From Sarcophilus harrisii (lineage: Eukaryota > Chordata > Mammalia > Dasyuromorphia > Dasyuridae), in assembly GCF_902635505.1 (NCBI RefSeq), contig NC_045432.1, positions 72,299,823-72,363,822 of the forward strand: a stretch of DNA of 64,000 nucleotides, in the 5' to 3' direction. The notes below the pieces were generated by a model that searched no databases, was not told where the DNA came from, and worked only from the letters and a program-made list of their open reading frames with translations. Below are positions 58,983 through 64,000 of the stretch, piece by piece. Position numbers and translations under genes: made by a program. Position 1 is the stretch's first letter. Every line of letters begins with the position of its first letter.

Positions 58983-60295
58983 GTGGGGGCGAGACGGACA
59001 TTGTGTGTCTCTAAAACTCATCACGTTCTCCTCTCTTTGGACACACAGGTCCCAGGCATGCAGGGATCTGGTCTGCAAGGCGGAGGTCAGCCTGGGGGAT
59101 TTAGTCCTGGGCAGAACCAAGTTACTCCACAAGATCATGAAAAGGTAAGTCAACTCTGCCAGTGATTCAGATGCCTCCTCTCCATCTGAGCATGTGCACA
59201 ATGAGGCTGTGATACAATGAAGGATTTTCTGTGTCCATTCAGGAGTGGTGTTTTTACTTGTCCACAGACCCAGAACTCTGGTAACTGAATGAGATTTCTG
59301 TAGTTGCCTGATCTCCATCAAAGACAGGCTAAAAAGAGCCTCATCTTGTCTTCTCTTTCATCCTTCACGCTGTAAAAATATTAAAAAGACTAAAAAAAAA
59401 AAAAATGCTGTTGAGGCAGTAGATATTACTTGGATTGGTGAAGTCCAGTTCTATTCTCTGACCTCTGGGCAAGTCACTTTATTGACTCAGTTTCCTTAAA
59501 TATGAAATGGGATCACAAGAGCAGGCCCCTCTCTCCCAAGATTCTCATGAGGATTAAATGAGATAATTTACAAAGCACCATAAAATGTTGACTATTGTTA
59601 GCTCTTTGCTTTTATATTAGGTCTTTGCAGGAAACTCATGTATGGTAGGAATAAGAATAGCAAATGGTGGTTTACATATAGCCTCTCTTGTGATACCACC
59701 ATCCTGCCTATTATAATCTCTTCCTTTATGGCTGAGGGAAATGTATATTCAGGGAAAGGAAGTGACTGAGGTGGAATAGGAGTCTTCCTGACAACAGTCC
59801 TGTGTGCTTTGCACTAGCCTTGGCTGCCTGGGGGGGAAGAAAATAGAGGGATTTGAAGAAAGGAATGCCAGGTCTTGTAAACCAAAGGGATCCCCTCTCC
59901 TCTAGGCTCCTAATTTACCAGCCTGGCCTTTGGGCTCCTGGAGGCCCTGGTCTGTGGTTTTATTTGCATGCAGGCTTCTCTGTTGGCCTTCTCCCTCCCT
60001 TGGTCTTGTTGCCCGTCGCCTTTGTATAAGATGGTCTTTCTTTTGCCATTTGACGTCGTCTTCCCCGCTCCCTCCCAGTTCCAGGACTGACTTCGTAGGC
60101 AGATGATGGCAATGGAGATTTACGTAGCTGCCATTATTACCGTTCCATAATCGTCTTCCTTTCTATCCACAGGCTGCTTTGATTATGCAAGTGCTCCAAC
60201 TGACTGCAGACCAAATTGCCATGCTGCCTCCCGAGCAACGGCAGAGTATCCTGATTTTAAAGGAACAGATACAAAAATCTACTGGCGCCCCTTGA
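44479..60295 (+). CDS. CSTF2: CSTF2, cleavage stimulation factor 64 kDa subunit (CstF-64)
   Basis: CstF-64 is the nuclear subunit of CstF that binds the GU-rich element downstream of poly(A) sites and so directs pre-mRNA cleavage. Coding exons: 44479-44536, 45835-45913, 46090-46259, 49039-49175, 49596-49715, 49840-49959, 50895-51012, 51889-51951, 54513-54654, 55309-55481, 56129-56385, 59049-59144, 60173-60295. All joins are GT-AG and in phase: 1,656 nt, 551 residues (human 577). RRM at residues about 16-92 with RNP2 V-F-V-G-N-I (18-23) and RNP1 K-G-Y-G-F-C-E-Y (57-64); hinge about 108-215 (CSTF3/symplekin binding in the family); Pro/Gly-rich middle; ten M-E-A-R-A/G-type pentapeptides (402-450); C-terminal helical domain about 500-551 ending T-G-A-P. 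The start is the first ATG after the ETS sites and matches human MAGL. The shorter repeat and central regions account for the length difference. Confidence 0.97.
45835..45913 (+). CDS. CSTF2: CSTF2 coding exon 2 (RNP2)
   Basis: Residues 20-45 and part of R46; completes RNP2 and gives Y-E-A-T-E-E-Q-L-K. Acceptor CTTCCTTAG; donor TTTCAG|GTAACA. Confidence 0.97.
46090..46259 (+). CDS. CSTF2: CSTF2 coding exon 3 (RNP1)
   Basis: Residues 46-102; holds RNP1 and the end of the RRM. Identical to human in all residues I could compare. Donor AAAGA|GTGAGT. Confidence 0.97.
46880..48285 (+). repeat. Sense LINE-1 fragment in CSTF2 intron 3
   Basis: 'Gagaaatattaaattctctt' with 'gggtaggccaagataatcaa' near 47,120-47,160, a 'ctatttggcaaaaactgct' segment near 47,466, and 'ttctggaagacagtttggaa' near 47,970 are successive ORF2 3' parts in order. 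Much decayed. Confidence 0.75.
48353..48566. repeat. hAT-like non-autonomous DNA element, tentative
   Basis: Left end CAGAGTTGTCAAACTCA and right end AATATTTGACAACTGGT share an inverted GTTGTCAAA core, the pattern of marsupial Charlie-like hAT elements. No clear 8-bp target duplication was found. Confidence 0.4.
49039..49175 (+). CDS. CSTF2: CSTF2 coding exon 4 (hinge start)
   Basis: Residues 103-148, including [13 protein letters not shown] at the start of the hinge. Donor ATGAAG|GTAAGA. Confidence 0.97.
49596..49715 (+). CDS. CSTF2: CSTF2 coding exon 5 (hinge)
   Basis: Residues 149-188, [12 protein letters not shown] onward. Donor GCACTG|GTAAGT. Confidence 0.97.
49840..49959 (+). CDS. CSTF2: CSTF2 coding exon 6
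   Basis: Residues 189-228; K-I-L-H-R-Q then a Pro/Gln/Gly stretch that differs most from human. Donor CCCTTG|GTAGGG. Confidence 0.95.
50895..51012 (+). CDS. CSTF2: CSTF2 coding exon 7
   Basis: Residues 229-267, [13 protein letters not shown] then Pro/Gly-rich. Donor GGAG|GTGAGC. Confidence 0.95.
51705..51770 (+). repeat. (TTTG)n-type tract in CSTF2 intron 7
   Basis: Imperfect tttg/ttttg repeats about 120 bp upstream of exon 8. Confidence 0.9.
51889..51951 (+). CDS. CSTF2: CSTF2 coding exon 8
   Basis: Residues 268-288, short Gly/Met-rich exon. It leaves in phase 1, which lets phase-1 cassette exons be inserted after it. Donor CAAG|GTAGGC. Confidence 0.93.
52134..52189 (+). repeat. (CG)n/(CT)n tract in CSTF2 intron 8
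   Basis: A short alternating gcgcgc run passes straight into a long (CT)n run. Confidence 0.9.
53841..53900 (+). CDS. CSTF2: CSTF2 cassette exon, 20 residues (beta-type insert)
   Basis: A 60-nt exon between exons 8 and 9 with acceptor TCACCCAG and donor TTCAAG|GTACCC. It is phase 1 at both ends, so it adds 20 residues, beginning [10 protein letters not shown] and ending I-E-R-V-Q, without shifting the frame. I recognise the peptide as that of the longer human CSTF2 isoform; neuronal beta-CstF-64 forms are known to carry inserts at this place. Inclusion would give a 571-residue protein. Confidence 0.85.
54347..54393 (+). repeat. Poly(T) run upstream of CSTF2 exon 9
   Basis: A nearly pure T stretch, about 120 bp before the exon 9 acceptor. 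Confidence 0.9.
54513..54654 (+). CDS. CSTF2: CSTF2 coding exon 9
   Basis: Residues 289-335; [13 protein letters not shown], then [13 protein letters not shown] and V-T-G-E-V-E-P-R. Donor CCCAG|GTAAGC. Confidence 0.96.
55309..55481 (+). CDS. CSTF2: CSTF2 coding exon 10
   Basis: Residues 336-393; [18 protein letters not shown], Pro/Gly/Arg-rich. Donor CAGAG|GTAAGG. Confidence 0.96.
56129..56385 (+). CDS. CSTF2: CSTF2 coding exon 11 (MEARA repeats)
   Basis: Residues 394-479; ten pentapeptides of M-E-A-R-A/G type, some drifted (L-E-S-R, M-E-P-R, M-D-T-R, M-E-T-R), then a Pro/Gly stretch with P-I-N-M-G-A. Donor AGGCAG|GTATGC. Confidence 0.96.
56977..57129 (+). repeat. LINE-1 3' end in CSTF2 intron 11
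   Basis: 'Ggctgccctctaggggaggg' through 'cccatgcatgttttgtacat' and 'aaaaagctataataat' is a LINE-1 3' UTR. It is flanked by AAGACTGAGT-t/c-ACA at 56,963-56,976 and 57,130-57,143, a 14-bp target duplication with one mismatch. Confidence 0.85.
57770..58410 (-). repeat. Antisense LINE-1 ORF2 fragment in CSTF2 intron 11
   Basis: 'Aaaaagcctttctgcatcta', 'ttgagataaatcacacattt', 'attgaaccagccctgcattt' and 'gaatttggtaggaatc' are inverted reverse-transcriptase region text. A SINE scrap ('aagtgacttgatcagggtca') lies at about 57,968-58,010, and T-runs at 58,163-58,184 and 58,291-58,312. Confidence 0.75.
58937..58989 (+). repeat. T20-C-G26 homopolymer pair before CSTF2 exon 12
   Basis: T at 58,937-58,956, C, then G at 58,958-58,983, a T and five more G. 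It ends about 60 nt before the exon 12 acceptor. Confidence 0.9.
59049..59144 (+). CDS. CSTF2: CSTF2 coding exon 12
   Basis: Residues 480-511; [12 protein letters not shown] then [13 protein letters not shown]. Donor GAAAAG|GTAAGT. Preceded at 58,937-58,989 by a T20-C-G26 run. Confidence 0.96.
59405..59610 (+). repeat. MIR/CORE-SINE in CSTF2 intron 12
   Basis: 'Gacctctgggcaagtcactt', 'ctcagtttccttaaatatga', 'aggattaaatgagataattt' and 'caaagcaccataaaatgtt' follow the CORE-SINE order. Confidence 0.75.
60173..60295 (+). CDS. CSTF2: CSTF2 last coding exon (C-terminal domain)
   Basis: Residues 512-551 and [18 protein letters not shown] and P-P-E-Q-R-Q-S-I-L are the three-helix domain known to bind PCF11-type partners. 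The exon goes on to 60,298, where GAGTG|GTGAGC is a donor for a 3' UTR intron. Confidence 0.96.
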   Translation, partial: AALIMQVLQLTADQIAMLPPEQRQSILILKEQIQKSTGAP

Positions 60296-60298
60296 GTG

Positions 60299-61862
60299 GT
60301 GAGCAAACAGACTCCCAGCCAGGGAGGGTGGGGGGGCTAGAGAATTCTACACGGGTCGCTTTTGTACTCATCCAGAAGTTTCAGTCCTTTACTTGTCCCT
60401 CCTGATCTCTGTTTGGCTTCTGTGGGGCCAATCCAGCCCCTGGGAGGTGGGGTGATACTGTGGGCCAGCGGCCCCATCATCATCAAGGCTCTGAGTTAAT
60501 TGCTTCGGATATGCTCATATATGGAGCGTTTCGATAAATATGTATGTAACTTAGTAACCGGAGTATTGACTTGTGAAGCAAATTCTGATGTGAAAAGAAT
60601 AGAAGTATGTAGCCAAGGAAGCAAATGGTCAAAAAAATCCACCGTATGCTCTGACAGGTTTTAGAATGAGTTAGTACAGCCTGACACATAGCTCACTCCC
60701 ATTATCACCCTTCCTCCTTTGCCAAACTCATCTTCCGAATAAAGTCATCGTGACCCTGAAAGTGGTGGTTCACTTTACAGTTTGGTCTTCAATGTTTTTG
60801 AGATTCAGTAGCTTTGTGGAAGCTAAGCCGTCTGGCTAGTTCCACAGACTGGGTTGATTCCACCCTGCCAAGTTTTTCTACTCTCCTGTGCCTCTTTCTT
60901 TCACTGAGAAGGTGACATTGGGCTCTCGGAGGTTTGCCAGCCAAACCCAAATCGCGACGGGTCCTGCCCGAGGCGTTAATAGCCTCAATCACAAATCACA
61001 GGCCTAGCTACCTCCACAGAGCTTTGCTGCCATTTAGAACTTCTTTGGATCCCATCTCCCAGTCCAGTGATACATCTCTGGCAACAGCCAGTGATCTAGT
61101 GATCTTATTGCACGACAAGCTAGATCCCCACATCAGTCAGTCCGTGAACATTTATTGTCTACTATGTCATGGCACTGGGCTAATTGCTAGGAATACAAAG
61201 ATACAGACAGTCCCTCCCCATTGAGTAGGCCACAAATAGAGCAGACTTCTTCCCCAAAGTTTTCAAGCCTCTGGCCACCCTTCGAAGCATTGCATTCAAG
61301 ATTTGACATAAGTCTTAGTTCATCATCTTGGCCACAAGTGTGTTTACGCAGTTTTCCTGCCCCAGGAAATGGAAAATACGAAGTCTGCTTTGGGGCCAAG
61401 AGTGGGAGAAGACCCCCCTGGGAAAGGTAGCCTGAGGGCCTCACATGGTCCTGTGTGTATCTCTGCTTCATTCCCTAACTCATCAGGATTCCCCAGCTTG
61501 GATGGGCCTGCATTTTCTGACACCAGGAGATCTTTCTTTGAAGATTTAAGCTGTCAGGTCGCTTCTACTTTAGTTAGGCTAGGTACTTACTAGGGGAAGA
61601 GAAATGGGCCACTCTTTGTAATTGCTTGGAGCCACCCCCCATAAGCTTCTGTAGGAGTTTCCTCTGTTGTACTTATGGGGGAGAGGAGGCCTCTCTCCTT
61701 GTAAATAGCAATTGAAAATTGCCAAGGAGGTTCCATGTAAGTGGGCAGCAGGCCTAGCTTCTCCCTCCCCATCTCAGAGGCTCGTTCTTTGTGATCTACA
61801 GTGGTCTTACAGGCATTTCTTCACTAATAGATTTCCCCCAACTTGTCTTTGCACGTTTACAG
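60299..61862 (+). other. CSTF2 3' UTR intron
   Basis: Bounded by donor GTGAGC after 60,298 and acceptor CGTTTACAG before 61,863. The next exon opens AATGCCTGAGAGC. An L3/MIR3-like piece lies at 61,130-61,225. Assignment as an intron rests on splice signals and comparison with the human transcript from memory. Confidence 0.65.
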
Positions 61863-62126
61863 AATGCCTGAGAGCAATCCTGCTTGTCTGATTGAACGAT
61901 GTGGAGGAGGAGCCAGGATCAGAAGATTTCTGTATCCCAACACTTGACAGACCTTAAGTGGTGGTGAATGGAGGATATCTTAATACCTCCACCAGAAGTA
62001 AAATCTGCTTGTCTTCATTCTGCTCATTGTTATTGTCGGGTTTTAGGTGGGGGGTGGGGGGTGGGGTCAGGGATAGCGGTGGGGAGGGGATAGAAGGGGA
62101 AGGTTTATTTAGTTTATTTTATGTGA

Positions 62127-62132
62127 ATTAAA
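62127..62132 (+). terminator. ATTAAA polyadenylation signal, proximal
   Basis: ATTAAA in an A-rich setting. The G/GT-rich stretch here lies upstream rather than downstream, so the site may be weak. Confidence 0.5.
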
Positions 62133-62781
62133 AAGAAATATTCCCTGGGGCTCAAGTGTACCACTAATCAAGATGTATATGACCTTTTTGCTTTGAAGAC
62201 AATTGTTGTTGCTTTTGCTTCAATTGCCTTCAATTGAAGGCTGTGAAACAACTTGTTAGATTATGGCTTCTATTATCTCTGAGCTGTGTTCCCCAGCTCC
62301 GCCTTCCCTTGTGTATCAATGATCGAACAAACATTTATTGCTAGTGTGTGCAAGATATTGTGCTAATCAGTCTTTTATTCTTCTAGATGGTTAATTTTCG
62401 GCTCTATGATTTTTTGAAACCAGTTTTTCGTGTTCACTTTGTTTCTATCCAAAATAACATGATATATCTCTTGAGAATGTACAACTGTGTATCTAATAAG
62501 AGTAAACCATAAATGGATCCGGCCGTGGATGCTCGGTTTACGGGAGCGAGCAAATATCTAGAAAGGCAACAAAGCAATGACGTTGACACAACAGTCTGTT
62601 GCTTCTGAAAAAGTCCAAGTACCATCATGCATCTTTAAGTCAATAGCAGACAGATTCTTGTATGTCGTTCTGAGCTAAAGTAAAGATGTTGTGATTGATG
62701 TTGATGGCCTGGTGTCATCCACATAGAAACAGATGCCACTTGCTTGTTATGTCATAAAGCTCTTGGGTCTCCGGAAAGCCA

Positions 62782-62787
62782 ATTAAA
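62782..62787 (+). terminator. ATTAAA polyadenylation signal, distal, with GU-rich element
   Basis: ATTAAA is followed within 4-24 nt by a T7 run, CAG and GTGTTCGTGATG, a U/GU-rich downstream element of the kind CstF-64 itself binds. This is the best candidate for the CSTF2 mRNA end. Confidence 0.7.
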
Positions 62788-63029
62788 AGCTTTTTTTCAG
62801 GTGTTCGTGATGCCTTTTATTTGCACATCATTGGCAGGTATGCTATTTGGGTTGGGAGGTTTCCAGCCCAGTGTTAGTGGAAGGGTATAGTGCCTGGTCA
62901 ACAGAAATTACCAATCAGTGGGGATCTGCAACACTTGGCACCCATGTGGGACCTTTCTTCTGGGGAAAGGGACAGGTTTCGTTTTCTGTTGTCTGACATT
63001 AAGATCAGTCATTAGAAATTACATTTAAG

Positions 63030-63179
63030 AGGCAGCTAGGCGGCGCAGTGGATAGAGCACCAACCCTGGAGGCAGGAAGACCCGAGTTCAAATGTGGTCT
63101 CAGACACTTAACACTTCCTGGCTCTGTGACCCTGGGCAAGTCACTTAACCCCAGTTGCCTCAGCAAAGGAAAAAAAAAA
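63030..63179 (+). repeat. tRNA-derived SINE with perfect target-site duplication
   Basis: A whole SINE from 'aggcagctaggcggcgcagt' through 'acccgagttcaaatgtggtc' and 'gaccctgggcaagtcactta' to an A-tail. The 16-bp AGAAATTACATTTAAG is repeated exactly at 63,014-63,029 and 63,180-63,195. Low divergence and the perfect duplication suggest a young insertion. Confidence 0.92.
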
Positions 63180-63195
63180 AGAAATTACATTTAAG

Positions 63196-64000
63196 GTAAA
63201 AAGAAGTTCTCTTTCTTTTAAAGTTGTCTTTGTTTACATGACTCGCCCTGCTGTGGGCTCACTTCACCCTACTTCAGTCTAGCTGAGTCTTCCTGGATTT
63301 CCTTAGTTCCTTAGACTTGCCATTTCTTACTGTAGAACATTCCATTGGTTCTACATACCATACTCGGCCCTTGTCCCCAGAATTTTCTCTCCCCAAAAGA
63401 CAGACGGATGAGATGAAGGCTCAGAGTCCAGAGTCTACTCAAAACTTGCAAATCTGGATAAGAAAATAAGGCTCTCCTTCTGTTGCTCTTTATTTGTCTC
63501 TTCTAAAAGCCCCATCCTGACTTCTCGGTCTCCTTAGCAATCCTTTGCTATAAGACATCCTGGCTCCTCCCTTATCTGTACCTTGCTCTCCCACAGGCTG
63601 CCTGAATCCCAACATTTCTGTATCTCAAGCTCTCCCAACTTTTATTTATTGCCAGAGTCTGTTTCCCTCCTGTATGAAGTCTTGTGACTACAAGAGAATT
63701 TATTTGGATTCTTCTAAACCAACGATGTGACTCCGGGACACATCAGTAGTTTGTTCAGCCATTCTCCAATGAATGGACACATAGTATGTAAAATCCATTT
63801 AAAGGGAAACCAACCCCAAATAAAGTGAAATAAGAACAGAAAGCTCAAAATCCAGGCCTCTCCTGCCATCTGGAAAAGGCTTTCAGCATGTGATCTGATT
63901 GGCTTCCAGTTGCATTACTCCAGTTAAAAATAGTTGAGAATAAATGTAGATGATGTACTAGAGGATTCTAAAGTGAGTATATTGCCTGCTGAAAAGCTTA
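63196..64000. other. Intergenic stretch beyond CSTF2
   Basis: No exon was recognised. A short inverted LINE-1 scrap ('gttcagccattctccaatga') lies near 63,750-63,780. Confidence 0.45.

Larger units (their letters stand above)
61863..62805 (+). other. CSTF2: CSTF2 last exon, 3' UTR
   Basis: Non-coding last exon after the 3' UTR intron. It contains a G/GT-rich stretch at 62,036-62,090 and two ATTAAA signals (below). The end near 62.80 kb is inferred from the second signal. Confidence 0.65.

Noticed and set aside
1-64000. CRISPR arrays, operons, bacterial mobile elements, and retroviral or Polinton-like fossils
   Set aside because: The DNA is vertebrate; the regular repeats seen are microsatellites and minisatellites, and no LTR pair, gag, pol, env or capsid sequence was recognised.

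Overview
The window looks like marsupial nuclear DNA. It has long introns, CpG-island promoters, many LINE-1 copies with a marsupial-type 3' end, tRNA-derived CORE-SINEs, RTE-tailed SINEs and older L2/L3/MIR fragments. I could not fix the species. No retroviral or other virus-like element was recognised.

There are two real protein-coding genes, arranged head to head around a CpG island at about 43.5-45.5 kb. On the + strand, CSTF2 (CstF-64, cleavage stimulation factor subunit 2) runs from 44,479 to a 3' UTR ending near 62.8 kb. I placed 13 coding exons with consistent GT-AG sites and phases (1,656 nt, 551 residues), one 20-residue cassette exon, and a 3' UTR intron. On the - strand, an intron-containing TRMT12/TYW2 gene (wybutosine synthesis on tRNA-Phe) runs from the island down to a stop at 35,643. 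Seven coding exons (1,343 nt) are in perfect phase; only the start-codon exon is unresolved. Human and mouse TRMT12 are single-exon autosomal genes, so this copy looks like the ancestral, intron-bearing parent lying next to CSTF2.

Layout: 1-2.4 kb holds old L2 and a nearly full-length decayed 7SL RNA copy; 3.1-5.75 kb holds old LINE-1 ends; 6-14 kb holds low-complexity DNA and SINE fragments. A second CpG island at 14.1-15.8 kb has promoter features best read on the - strand (by human gene order perhaps the 5' end of SYTL4; inference only). A LINE-1 3' end lies at 17.8-18.4 kb and a nest of retroelements at 20.6-23.2 kb. From 23.2 to 35.6 kb there is mostly unassigned DNA with scattered SINE pieces. 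TRMT12 (35.6-44 kb) contains a 1.8 kb GGAA-type polypurine array in its last intron. CSTF2 (44.5-62.8 kb) carries LINE-1 copies in introns 3 and 11. Past 62.8 kb is intergenic DNA with a SINE flanked by a perfect target-site duplication.

The two genes act in different RNA pathways: CSTF2 in mRNA 3'-end formation and TRMT12 in tRNA modification. Nothing beyond the shared promoter region ties them together.
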